From: Setaria digitata
Lineage: Eukaryota; Nematoda; Chromadorea; Rhabditida; Setariidae
Direction of reading: 5' to 3'
NCBI GenBank assembly: GCA_003640385.1
Contig: RCAB01000324.1
Span: forward strand, 274 to 64,273
DNA length: 64,000 nt
Part shown: in pieces, positions 51,171 to 62,900 of the stretch
Numbering within the stretch: position 1 is the stretch's first letter
Layout: the number at the start of each line of letters is the position of its first letter
Made by a program: the position numbers and the translations under genes
Notes under the pieces: generated by a model
Database searches by the model: none
The model's input: the letters and a program-made list of their open reading frames with translations, nothing else
Told to the model about the DNA's origin: nothing

Positions 51171-51373
51171 GAAATGAGCGTAAATACAAGAAAAAAAAAT
51201 GACGAAATGGACAGAAAAAAAAAAAGAAAAAGAAAATGAAAATGAAACTTTGATCGAGACACATACACATGGGACAACTGAGATAATAATGTAAAAAAAA
51301 AATAAAAAAAAAAATTCTGAGTTCACATCCCAGGATTAATTCTTCGAAGAGCAAACAGATAAAAAAAAAAATA

Positions 51374-51381
51374 TATTTACA
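51374..51381 (-). promoter_or_regulatory. PUF-protein motif TGTAAATA on the hbl-1 strand
   Basis: The plus strand reads TATTTACA, giving UGUAAAUA in the hbl-1 transcript, a match to the PUF core UGUANAUA. PUF-9 represses hbl-1 through its 3'UTR in C. elegans. The motif is short and expected by chance fairly often in AT-rich DNA. Confidence 0.35.
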
Positions 51382-51991
51382 GGTGAAAAAGAATCTGAAT
51401 CTTCTTGGAAGACTTTTACGGATCTGTGAAATTTTCGTTTTAACTTCATTTAGATATTCTTTTAATAAAATATTTTTCTTTCCTCTTTCAAGGGCTAATT
51501 TATTCATTCATATATAGAAGAAGTCAAAATTTAATAAAATTTTTTCTATCTACACCATTATCATGCTATTTCTCTTATTTTTTTTTTTTTTTAATTTGTG
51601 AAATTTACAGAAATTTTCATCGATTTATAAATGTAACAAATATGATAATGATAAATATACTATATTATATTTTAAAATGAATCAAAAAAAAAAAAATGCG
51701 AAGAGTGGGAGGAGGAAAGGGAATGAGAGAGGGAGAGAGAGAGAGAAAGGGAGAGAGGGGAAAAGGTTAATAACAAAAACATTTCCATAATTCCAATAAT
51801 AAAGCAAAATAATGTGAAACCTAAAAAATAAAATAAAAAAAAAGTTCAGCATATTTATAAGAAAATGAAAAGTTTGTTTCACCACATATACAACAGAAAA
51901 TGGATTAGATTATCTATGGAATGGAAACTTTTTAAAACAATAAAAAAATTTTTTATTTTTATTTTTTCTTTTCTTGATTTGAAACGATCAA

Positions 51992-51999
51992 TGAGGTAG
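51992..51999 (-). promoter_or_regulatory. Candidate let-7 8-mer site downstream of hbl-1
   Basis: The plus strand reads TGAGGTAG, identical to let-7 bases 1-8, so the hbl-1-strand RNA carries CUACCUCA, a perfect 8-mer seed site. It lies about 1.4 kb past the hbl-1 stop codon, comparable with the 3'UTR length of C. elegans hbl-1, which has several let-7 family sites. Confidence 0.5.
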
Positions 52000-52064
52000 A
52001 TTTAAGGAAATATTGAAAAATATAATGCAAAAAAAAAAAAAAAAAAGTGAGAACGAACAACAAC

Positions 52065-52065
52065 T

Positions 52066-52119
<54 letters not shown>

Positions 52120-52130
52120 GTAATAGTAAT
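52065..52130. repeat. (AAT)n microsatellite
   Basis: About 18 uninterrupted AAT units followed by AGTAAT variants. It is translatable as poly-Asn but has no gene context. Confidence 0.9.
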
Positions 52131-52326
52131 AATGACACAGATGAATGGAAAAAATTGGAGAAAATATTAACTGATTTATTAATAAGCCAATTTAGAGAAT
52201 TTTTTTCTTTTTTTTTTTTTGTTTTGATGCAAAAAAAAAAAAAAAATTGCTCATCTAGTTAAAAAGTATATTTTCAAAAAAGTTGAAAATAAGCAACAAA
52301 ATGAACTGATTGATCCCTATATAGAA

Positions 52327-52334
52327 TATGTACA
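52327..52334 (-). promoter_or_regulatory. PUF-protein motif TGTACATA on the hbl-1 strand
   Basis: The plus strand reads TATGTACA, giving UGUACAUA in the hbl-1 transcript, a second match to UGUANAUA, about 1.07 kb past the stop. Confidence 0.35.
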
Positions 52335-52565
52335 AAAGAAATAAAGAAATTAATAATAATAATAATTGGAATTGAAACCCTTTAGAAGGGAAAACGATGA
52401 AACGATTTGAGGCAGCTCTAATATGCCTGAGAAAACAGAAAGACAGCCTGAGACATCATTTTAGCCTGCACTTCCAGAACAGTAATTGTAAGTAGCTAGT
52501 ATAGTTGTTGTACTAGTAGTTGTTGTTATTGTTGTAGTAAATAGTATGTAGTAAGTAATAAGTAA

Positions 52566-52597
52566 TTAGTACTAGTAGTAGTAGTAGTAGTAGTAGC
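52566..52597. repeat. (TAG)n microsatellite
   Basis: A run of seven to eight TAG units in the presumed hbl-1 3'UTR, with related (TTG)n and TAGTA words just before it. Confidence 0.8.
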
Positions 52598-53403
52598 AAT
52601 GCAACAGATGAAATATTATGAAGGAGGAAATTTGTAATTTGGGGTGGAAAAAAAAAAGAGTAAAAGAAAAGAAAAAAAAAAAAAGAGAAGAGAAGAAACA
52701 AAAAAACAAAAACAAAAACAAAATTGCAGGAATTTCTCTTCAATCATAGACGATAGGAAAGTAACAAGAAATGAATGAATAATCGTTTTGTTAATTAATT
52801 ATTATGTCATTAAATGATAAGAAGATGAATGGAAAGAAAGCAGGAAATTACGGAGGAGGAAAGTGACTACTACTAAAAATTATGAAAAATTTTTTTTTCC
52901 AATTAAATTATCAAGTTTGTTTTTCTTTTCTTTTTTTTTTTTTTTTTTTCCATTTGTTTGCTTGTTATGTTACGTTATGTTATTTATTTTTTATTTTATT
53001 TATTTATTTATTTTTTTGGGTAAATGCAAAAAAATCCAATTTTTTTCCTTTCATATGTATATAAACTGCAGATTTCTTTTTTTTTTTTTTTTTGTTTTCT
53101 TTTTTCTTTTTTAACAATACAATATAGCTCTAGTGAAACAAATAACACTTCAGAGATGGGAATGAACATGCCTTAAAATGGCAGATGCAAGATCACAAGA
53201 TGATGAAGATACAGAATATTCCTGCTAAGAATTTCGAAAATTGAGATGCAAAAAGTAGGAAATGAAAATTAAGCTAAAACAAATGGATGGAAAGGAGGGA
53301 TGATGAAAACGAATGATGTGAAGAAAGCTGCTGCTATTGAGAATTTGTTAAAATTATCACGACAAATAATGAAATTTTATACTTATTGAGAAGATTTAAA
53401 ATT

Positions 53404-53595
53404 TTAATGTTTTGCTTGTAGCAGATGAAGATTGAATGTAAGAAAATCGGAGCATGCTTGACCACAACGATTACATTTAAATGGATTTTCATAACCATGA
53501 TATCCCATATGAATATGATATAGTGGTTCATCCTGGAATGCCATCTTGCAATGTCCACATGAAAAACGCCACATTTCAAGAATATGTAATTTACG
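53404..53595 (-). other. hbl-1: hbl-1 last exon: C-terminal pair of zinc fingers
   Basis: The exon begins after CTTTTTCAG in phase 0 and encodes 63 residues and a stop. The two fingers are C-G-H-C...H-I-H-M-G-Y-H and C-N-R-C-G...H-L-L-Q-A-K-H. This terminal pair, with H-M-G-Y-H, is a conserved Hunchback feature linked in insects to dimerisation. Confidence 0.9.
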
Positions 53596-56500
53596 CTGAA
53601 AAAGAAGAAAGAAAAAAAAATGATTAAAAAACTAATCATTATCACTCAATCACCAGAATGCAAATAAAACTTTTTAAATTTCAATTAATTTTATCAATAG
53701 GATCTAAAATTCAATTCACCTTATCAGTAGAATGTGATAAAATTCAAAAAAAAAAAAAGAAAAAAGAAGCACAAACCTCCATTTCTTGCATATGTGCAAT
53801 ACATGCTTGCTGAAAAATATTCAAATTGCTTAAATTAATTAAATCATTATGCACTCCGAGAGGTGGTAAAATTCGAGGTTGCGGTGCTAGCGGTGTTGCA
53901 GATGATAATGATGATACTTCTTGTGAATCTAGAGCTAGTCCTAATGAAGCTGCGCCAGTTATTTCATTCATTGGATTTTCTTTCAGTCCTGATAGTGATA
54001 ATAATCCCTGCAACTGCTGCATCAATAATCTAGAAAACATTTGAAAAATTTCAATTTGAAAAGAAAAATGAAGAGAGAGAGAGAAAAAAAAAACTAAATA
54101 TTAAATATTCGTTTTAATTTTTTTTAAAAAAGAAAATGAAAATGAAATNGAGAGAAAAAAAAATTAAATATTAAATATTCGTTTTAATTTTTTTTAAAAA
54201 AGAAAATGAAAATGAAATATTAAATAGAAAAAATAAATAAATAATAATTTTTAATAAAAATCCTACTTCGCTTTTCGCATCATTCCCGCTATCACTGGAA
54301 CTGGGATTTTCTGGTGAATTTTTCTCTTGCAATCTAGCAGCAATTTGATTTAGTTTTAGAGCAGCTTTTCGTTTCTTTGCACCTTTATCATTTTCATGTT
54401 CCATACCGGATGAACCTTCATCAATGCTGCTTTTACCAGAGCTTGGTGAATCCTGTGATTCACCTGAAAAAAAAAAAAAAAGAGGAAAAACCATGAAATA
54501 TTGCTATACTTAAATAGTCAATTGATAAAATATATTCCGGAAAAAAAAATTTCAAATTTTTAATACATTTTAAGGTAATTCAATTTTTCAAGTTTCTTTT
54601 TTAGGTTAATCAATTTTTTTTTTAAAAGTATTTTTTCCATATTTACCGGATACATCACTCATAATATGATCCTCCGAATCAGTTACACTTGGCTTCTCAT
54701 CAATTTCAGCACCACTAATATAATCATCTACTTCCACTTTCGATGGTATCATTTCTTCATCCTGTTCTTCCACCTGTTCATTCATGTCACTGCTTGTTTC
54801 GCTGCAATTTTTTGCGAAGTTTAAAGTTTGAGAAATGCTATGTAAATAATTGCTAGAATTAAATTTCCTTTTTTTTTTTTTTTTTTTTTTTTGAAAAGAA
54901 AGACTGATTATTTAAGGTAAGAGAAAAAAAAAATAGCAAAATGTGAATGAATTGTTTCAGTTGAATTAACAAATTCCAAAGCGCAACTTGATTCAAATTT
55001 AAAAATGAGCTGTTTGAAACGAAATTAAAAATGACCCCCAGTATTCTTTCTGCTTTTCAAAAAATATTTTTTTGCAAGGCTACTAACAATTGTGTTCCGC
55101 TTGGTACACCAGCTGATTGTGGTATGCCAAACATACTGTACAATGGAATAAGTGGATTTTCGCCATTTGGCCCGATTAAATGGCCCAGTTGATGTCGTAA
55201 ACTATCGCCCTGATTAAATGCCTGATAACTGCATGCTGGACATTGCAAAGGTATGCCAAGCATTGCATTTTGATTCATTCCAGCCATATTTTTTAGCGGA
55301 AGCAATAATTCCATTTCCTCCAACTGCAAAATAAAACTTCTATCGATCTACATCTCACTATCATTTTTGTATCATTTTATTTAATTATCACAGTTGCTAA
55401 TTTTATCATGCCTCTGTAAATTTTCATTTTTTTTTTCCTTCTAATCTTTTACCAATCACTAATTAGCATTCTTTTTTTTTCTCCTCCCCCCAAAAAAAAA
55501 AAAAATTATATATGAGAAATTCGGGAATTTTGTCGGATAACAGATAAATTCGTAGTTAATTATCATGTTTGGAAAAATTAACAAAACATATATGCTAATA
55601 AATAATAATATTTATAAAAAAAAAAAAAAGAAGAATTCTTAATAAATTATGTATCCTGATAAATATTATCTAAAAGAAAAAAGAATGAATTGATAATAAA
55701 TCATATATGCTGATAAATGATAAGGATCGAAAAAACAGAGAGAAAAAAAAAAAAAACCTGATGTTGTTGACGAAGAAATAAATGTGAAGCAATATTCAAC
55801 GAATTACTGGCAACAACTGGAGCCATACCCAGTGCAGCAGTTATCTCCTGTGCCATTGCTGATGTTGTCGGTAACGGTTCCGGTGACGGATCATCAACCG
55901 GTTGTGCAGCAAGCGATTCGTTAAGACGTCGCATTGCAGCATCATCATTTTCCGTAACTACTGCTTGCGGTGAACCTAGATTATAATAAGTGAATTATAA
56001 AAAATTTTTTACTATTATTACTTTTTTTTTTTTTTTTAATTATTTTAAAATTAACAATAAACTGAGCGAAAAAATGAGTGCATAAATTAATTACCATTAC
56101 AGAGACTACTCGTGCTTGCAGTAGCACTAACAGCGATGTTTATGGTCGATTCGGTAACATCAGTAGCTCGATTATGATTGTACTTCCTGAGGTGTAATTT
56201 CAAACTATGACAATATTTTGTAGCATATGTACAGTCACGACAACGAAACTGATAAATATTCGTATGTGATTTCATATGTGAATTAAGCATCGACTTATTG
56301 ACACATGAATAAGCGCACTTTTTACAGTGGAATGGCTTGGATCCCATATGATTCCGTAAATGATATTCCTGAAACAGATGAATTGCTGAATTTTACACTA
56401 GCTTCTGGATACTAATGACTAGTTTGTGACATTTTTCTGAACTTTTTTTCTTTAATTTCTAATTTAAAAAAAAAAAAAAATTCAGAAAATGAGTGAAATA

Positions 56501-59500
56501 AAAAGTGATACATACTAAATGATGTTTGTATTCCGTGACAAAACCGCATCGTGTGCAGCCAAGTTGCTTTTCAACAGGTATATGAGTTCGAGCATGGGCC
56601 CATTGCTCTTCCTTAGAAGTACTGATATGATTGCACTGTTTGCATTTGTAAGTTTTTGGTTTGCTCGAACACTGCCTTGGCTTATCACCGTTCACCGGAC
56701 TGATTGATGCTTCATCACTATTTATGGATTTTATGCTTTCTTGAAATGCTTGTGAGCCAAGAAAACCCTGTGAGATCAATGCTGTTGCTAAATTAGTTGA
56801 TGACAAATCCGGTAACACACTTGGATTTTCAGTGAAGGCACGGATCTGATCCAAAGCTGATGGTACCAGGCCACTTACCGATGGTATGGCAGCGGACAGC
56901 GATGACGATAAAATCATATCGCTTGATGGCGGAGTTCCTGAACCAGATGGCAAACTGAGACCACTACCTGAATCACTTGGTGCCGATGTTACCGCACCAC
57001 TACTTGAGCTCGATGAACAGCTAGCGACAACTGCTTGTGCCGCAGCCTGTGCCGCTGCGGCTAGATTAGCTGCTTCCAGGACGGAAGCCATCGACGTAGA
57101 AAGATTACTACCATCCACCGGTGTTGTTGTAATTCGTGTCACTGGTGTACCTGACGTCAATGTTCCACTTGTCAACACCTGCTCAACATCTAAACCTGCT
57201 GCTAGCTGTTCCTGAACAGTATGTGAATCACGCATATGCTTCTTTAAACGTCCCTCTGTTCGTGACGTATAGTCACACATCGTACACTGGTGGTCACCAT
57301 GCGTATTCATATGAGAATTATAATGAAACTTGGAGTTGCACGAGAAGCCACAAATATTACAGACAAGCGGAACTGGATTACCAGGCTGTTGAGTTTCATT
57401 TATGATCACCGGACCTAAGCCTGGAGCACGACAGAATGACGACGAACTAGGTGTACTGGAGATGGATTCAGATCGTGGACTTGGTATCGGCTGTGACATC
57501 AGACGACTAGATGGATTCACACTGTTAACTACTGAACTTGCTGATGTTGTTGCTGTGGGAGATGTTGTAGAAGGGCTTAATTTTTCATTAAGAATCCGTT
57601 CTTCAATGCGCATTGCCGCAAAGCGAGTTTGTTCTAACGGTGTTGCCGCAGTTGTTCCATGTACTTCATGTGATTCCATAGCATCTATCAGAATTCTGCA
57701 AAGTTTTCCTTTTTTTTTTTTGTTTGTTTATTATAATTTTAGTATTATTCATTGAAGGAAAAAAGAATGTTTGATTTAGGCAAATAAATTATGAGAAATT
57801 TATAGAAACATCGAAATTTTAAAAGATTTATATCTACTTCAATGGGAAAACGAAAAAATTTAGAAGCAGTGTAAAATCTATCGTTTAGTTGGAACTAAAA
57901 AATAATGTAAAAAATACCTGTCCTCATTCTTATCCACCATTCTGTTTCCTGTATCATGATCATCATTATGATCATTATCATCATCATCATCATCATCATC
58001 GTCATTTGATATCGTTTTTTCATCCACTTCATCTTCATCGCTTTCTTTATGCTCAACATTTACTTCCACTTCACCATCCACTAAAAATGAAATCATTTTA
58101 AATACGAGTATGGAGCAGATTCTGAAATTTCAGATTAGAATAAGTTATTCGAGACCGAAAGTTTCTTCACTCACAAATAACTATCAGTTTAGTAGTTTTT
58201 CAAGCCCTCTGAATTAAATAACGATTTTAAATTTAGTTGCATCATGAAACAAATGATGTTTAGTTTTCAGAGGTTTGACACAAAGTGTAAAGCAGAAAAC
58301 AATGGATTGATTATTAATTAATTTTTTAATCTGACAGAAACAGACTTTTCCCTTAGCTGCAATAAACACAGCATAGTGCTGCTCTGTGCATATTTCTAGT
58401 CAGTAAAACAGGTAAATGATTGATTGTATTCAAGCTTTATGAACATCAAATCTTCTATTCTATCTAGTCTCTAATTAGGCAAAGACTATTATATCTAGAC
58501 TGTACTGGTTTGAAAAACTAGTATTCACCGAAATCTAAAATAGACTTCATTCTTGGTTGTTCTTCAGCATTATTCCGTTTTTCGGTTTCATCATTCGTAT
58601 CATCTGCATGAATTATTGCACCCATTGTTGCATAAGTTGATATGCCGATAACTCCACAGCTATTCCCGGTTGTTACCAATGATTGCCTTTCTCTTTCTTC
58701 GAGCACTGAATGCGCTTCAAGCATTTTCTCATTTTCACTAATTTCATCTGTCATTTCAATATCATTGATGATAAGCTTTGGCTCGATTATCCCCTCTTCC
58801 CCGTCACGATAGCCTCTTTCCATCGATGTTACATCATTTCGAGATATCGGTATTGCGAACGACGACTCTGATGCTGATGATGATGTTGATGATGACGATG
58901 ATGCTGATGATGATGACGATGATGATGATAATGATGCTCCTGTCGCTGCTGATACCGCTGATGATGATGGTATTGTAAAGCGTAATATATTATCACAATC
59001 TCGACCTGTTGTTGTAGTTGGAGTAGTGCCGAGATCTTGCTGTGTTTGTGTTTCCGCCGTTTCATCCAACAGGTATGGATGACGTTGCGGTTGCCGGAAA
59101 GCACTTAAACCATCATCAGTATGTCCCATAGGATGAGGTGATGGAAGAGTACGATGCTGCTGTACAGTAGCACTTTTTGAATCCGACAATGAGTGCTGTT
59201 CATTTTGATCTTTCAATCGTAAATCACCATTCTGTACAACCTGCTGATAATCGGAATTCAGGAATGTAGTTTGCTGCTGCTGCTGCTGATCCTGTTGAAG
59301 ATCCGGTATCAGGTTTGTAGTAGTCGAATGATGAGATAAAATAATCGAAGGTTGATTTTGGCTTATCTTATTGGCCGGTTGTTGTCGTTGTAATGCAGCG
59401 GTTGCAGAGCAATTTTGTTGTAGCCAAAGTTGCGCTGCAACAGCTGCGCTTGTTGTTGTACCATTTGCGGATATTTTACTACTTAATTGTTGTTGCAATT

Positions 59501-59802
59501 TTTGGAGAAGTTGCTGTTTTTTTGTTTCCAGTAATTTGGCTTCTTCTGCAGCTGCAGCAGTTATGTAAATTTGTTGAGATGTTGCTTTTGCTATATGTGA
59601 CGCTTGTTCGCTGCTAATTGTTGAAGTAAAATGAGCAAGCAATTTTTGCGTTGTATCATCCTGATGCTGTTGCAGTGAATCCTGAATTCCTGGAGAATCT
59701 CCTCCATCTGAATGTAACAGTTCCGCGGATTTTGATGATATTAATCCACTAGGTAACAATGAACTACTATTTGATGGCTGCTGCTGATGCTGCTGCTGCT
59801 GC

Positions 59803-59842
<40 letters not shown>

Positions 59843-59954
59843 GCTGGACGAAACTATCATAAGGCGTAATGGACGTTAGGCTTACGCCAGCCGTTCCGGT
59901 AACGTTCTTATCGTGCTGCATTGGACGAAAGCCACGTGTATTATCGGTATAGTT
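53404..59954 (-). CDS. hbl-1: Hunchback-like zinc-finger transcription factor (hbl-1 orthologue), 10 exons seen, about 1415-1426 aa
   Basis: Nuclear C2H2 transcription factor; in C. elegans HBL-1 is the heterochronic regulator of second-larval-stage hypodermal fates. Exons (transcript order): 58529-59954, 57918-58080, 56516-57695, 56095-56368, 55758-55975, 55088-55323, 54647-54801, 54267-54463, about 53777-54016, 53404-53595. About nine fingers are readable: two N-terminal ([21 protein letters not shown] and the next), four in the Hunchback core split at K-H-H-L/E-Y-H-L-R-N-H, with the signature [14 protein letters not shown] and [18 protein letters not shown], one lone finger (CPACSYQ) and two at the C-terminus ending in LQAKH, as in Hunchback. 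The first exon is very Gln/Ser/Thr-rich. If trans-spliced at 59,955, translation starts at ATG 59,921; otherwise a further 5' exon is missing. The exon 8/9 junction lies by an assembly fault and is uncertain. Confidence 0.93.
54085..54216. other. Assembly join: single N at 54,149 between duplicated flanks, inside an hbl-1 intron
   Basis: About 63 bases (AGAGAAAAAAAAA, then TAAATATTAAATATTCGTTT and on to GAAAATGAAAATGAAAT) occur on both sides of the N. It sits between hbl-1 exons 8 and 9, where the best-looking acceptor (54,030) is out of phase, so the intron length and nearby splice choice should not be trusted. Confidence 0.75.
58860..58965 (-). repeat. hbl-1: Serine-codon trinucleotide repeat in hbl-1 exon 1
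   Basis: A GAT/GAC-type repeat on the plus strand, read on the minus strand as TCA/TCG serine codons broken by Ala and Thr. It encodes a low-complexity Ser tract of about 30 residues in the N-terminal activation-like region. Confidence 0.85.
59767..59845 (-). repeat. hbl-1: Poly-Gln tract (CAA/CAG) in hbl-1 exon 1
   Basis: TTG and CTG on the plus strand give about 20 Gln codons in a row, mostly CAA, interrupted by His near the end. A mixed CAA/CAG run of this length may vary between individuals. Confidence 0.9.
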
Positions 59955-62900
59955 CTGGAAAAGAATTGTGATTAGGAATTTGATAAAAAAAAAAATTTTT
60001 GCTGATTAGCTTCTTCAGGAATGGTTCAGCTTTGAAAGAGCTCAGGAGTATGTATTTCATGAAAAGAGAAATGTATGGTGAGAAGCTGTATCAAAGGGAA
60101 AATTATACAAAATATGAAAATTATCAGTCCTTCAGTATGTTAAGAGAGTAGTATGATCACTTTCAGGGTTTATTTTAGGATTTTCAATAATTAGCACATA
60201 TTAATTTCAGCAATATTTCTTAGGCGAAAAGAAAAGAAAAGTAAATAGGAAAAAATCGAAAAACCGGAATCCATATGATTAAATTGTTTCATTTTCTTTT
60301 CCTCCTAATTTATCTGTTCATATTATTATCATGGATTGAACGCTGTTCACAATTCGTGAAATGAATTTCTATAAATATTGAAAAGAAATCGAAAATGGAA
60401 AAAAAAAAATTAAAAGAACAAGAAGATCGTTGGGTAAGCAGCATGAAAATGCTTGATATTTATATGGGAAGCAATAAAATTGTAAAAATGAACAGTGTCA
60501 TCTTTTTGTGCGTTCAAAATTCTACACAGATATATATGTTCAATTATGTAAGCATTTCATATGCTTAAATGATTCGTTTAGAAATATTTTTCTCTTTTGG
60601 ATTCTGTTTTTTTTTTTTTTTTCGGCTTATTTTCCAGTTCTACAAACAAAAACTATCACATTTTTTATTTAAATTTTCGATTTTTTTCTTTAAATACATT
60701 TCATAGTCCCAGTAATATGATGGGAAATTATTTTATTCCTTTCTACAGTAGCAATTAGTCATAAAGTGGCTTAGTATTTCGATGATTCGTGTGAAAAATT
60801 ACTCTCATTGAAACAACAAAATTTTAACAACTGTTAAAATTTACAGAAGAATCCTTGCCGGCGCAAAACTTTATCGGTCACAGGAAAGGAAAAATTCGAA
60901 TTGCCGGTAGCTAATTTTCAGCACTTTCAAATGTTATAAAACGAAAAATGCCCTACCGCATACATTGTTATATAAATTAAAATAATTAGAGGAGGAGAAA
61001 TAGGAATATAAGTAATTTCATAATCTTTATCAGTGGTTATCAGCAGTCTCTATTAGCTATTTCCACCAGAATTACAAATTTCAGGAAAGAATTGGCAGAA
61101 TATAAAATGCAACGATTACCTTGTTGGAAATATTTTCCCCTTGCAGTGACCATCTGCTCGATTCTTCGACTATTTCCTCATAATTCATTCAATTACGATG
61201 GTACTCGTCTTCCTTTCTTGATTGCTCACTTTTTTTTTTCGTTAAAATTTCAATTTTCTCGACTAAATTCCCTTATTATTTTGCTTATCGCTCCTCTTAT
61301 AATTTCAGGATGTTACCAAGAGAACCGGTGAAAATATATCACCCGCATAGTCTGGCTACCATCCAACACCTGTAAAAAAATATTAATTTAATTAAGCTTT
61401 AATTTTGCATGCTGTTTAATATCATTTTTAGAAATAACGAATTTAAGATTGGAAGTTAAATCTAAGAATTACGGACGGTATTTTCTTGCAGTGTATTATA
61501 ATTCCGGAACTAATTTATGCGTTAACAGATGCAGATGAAAAATCTGAAAAAGATGCCACGAAAAAAAAAAAAAAAAAAGATAATCGAATGGTAAAGAAAT
61601 GATAAAACAACTCATGTATACCATTTCATTATTGGGAATTTAAATCGTGAAAATATTGAACAGCTCAATGAGAATGAATAAATTATGCTCAAAAATTGTG
61701 GTGTTCGATGAAATGTGTCTTATTTAATGGAAGAAAGGAAAAGATTTCGAGAAATGTGATCTTTTGGAATTGTCAAGTAGTTAAAAATTTAAAAATGTTG
61801 CACAGTATTTTTTTTTTCTTTTCCTCAAGTTCTAAATCTGCTGTTGATTGTAAAAATAAAAATGTCTAATTTTATTAAAATTAATTGGAGCATTCGCAGA
61901 GAGTTGTCGAATTATTGACAATTTTGGTATTCATTTATTATTGGAAAAAAAAAAAACGATTATATTCCTTTTCCAGTGAGAATATTTGCACGGAATTAAA
62001 TCCTGCAAAAATTATTTATGATTTTATGACGATTATTCATAGATGAGTTTTAATAATCTTAATTATGACTGGTTCAGTATGTAATTTTTGATTGCATAAA
62101 TCAACTAGGAGAAGGAATGAAATTCCGTTTGCATTCTCTACTAAATTAATTAATTATTTAATCACTAGAAGTTTTCTCTTTCCTTCCTTTCATTCTTTTG
62201 CTGCTTCTTGAAGAGTGAAATGAAATCAATCGTCGTACATCGTTTGATAATGCTAAACTGGAAAGAACTGATGCTGTCCACCATCAATTTGTGCATCATC
62301 CTGTTTACTTGTTTTTGTTTATAAATCACCATCATCAGCACTATCTAATGGTGGTGGTGGTTGTTTACGGAAATCATCAGTTTTTGTTTCGTTACTTTCC
62401 GGTTGTTGTCCAATAAACATCAATCATATCAGCTGTGTGGATGGACGTTTGCAGGCATTTTGTGAGCGAAAAGCCTGTCCCAATATGTTTTGCTATTTTA
62501 TTACTAACTATTACTACTACTACTACTGCTACTACTATTATTATTGGAAGAATTTTAACATTTCCGCTCTCTTTCTCTCTCTCTCCCTCCCTCTCTCTTT
62601 CTCTCTCATTCCTTTGAACAGGAGAAAGAAAATTGAAAAATGAAAAAGCTAAAATGAAAAGTTAGGAAAATAAGAGATGAAAGAAAAATGGCCTTTGTAT
62701 ACATTCATAAACACGTGGAATTATATCATACTATTTGTGTATGTTTAGTAGTAACAGGGACCATTTTGCCTTAAGGCATTTCACAACAAGGTGCTACAAC
62801 AACAACTACTATTACTACAACAACAGCAACTATGCTGCCATTTGGTACAACAATAACAACAGCAACTAAATATTACAGTAGCTACAGCAAATGGTTATAG

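Larger units (their letters stand above)
49557..53403. other. Convergent 3' region between the UBR5 homologue (+) and hbl-1 (-)
   Basis: There are no exons. It should hold both 3'UTRs. Plus-strand AATAAA words occur near 50,250 and 50,353; many TTTATT words provide minus-strand poly-A signals. The hbl-1 strand carries let-7, lin-4 and PUF-type motifs, listed separately. Microsatellites lie at about 51,096-51,170, 52,065-52,130 and 52,566-52,597. Minus-strand frames rich in Phe/Ser/Tyr here are low-complexity artefacts. Confidence 0.6.

Noticed and set aside
52404..52413. TGAGGCAG, a let-7 seed match with one G:U pair, in the hbl-1 3' region
   Set aside because: A wobble seed is weak evidence without 3' pairing, and the supplementary pairing looks poor.
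56886..57755. Plus-strand frames opposite hbl-1 exon 3
   Set aside because: Antisense shadows of a real zinc-finger exon, with no independent evidence.
61320..61375. Possible hbl-1 5' exon on the minus strand, with an acceptor-like TTTACAG and a donor-like GTAACA
   Set aside because: It would end in phase 2, but the first recognised hbl-1 exon begins in phase 0, and no conserved sequence is recognised.
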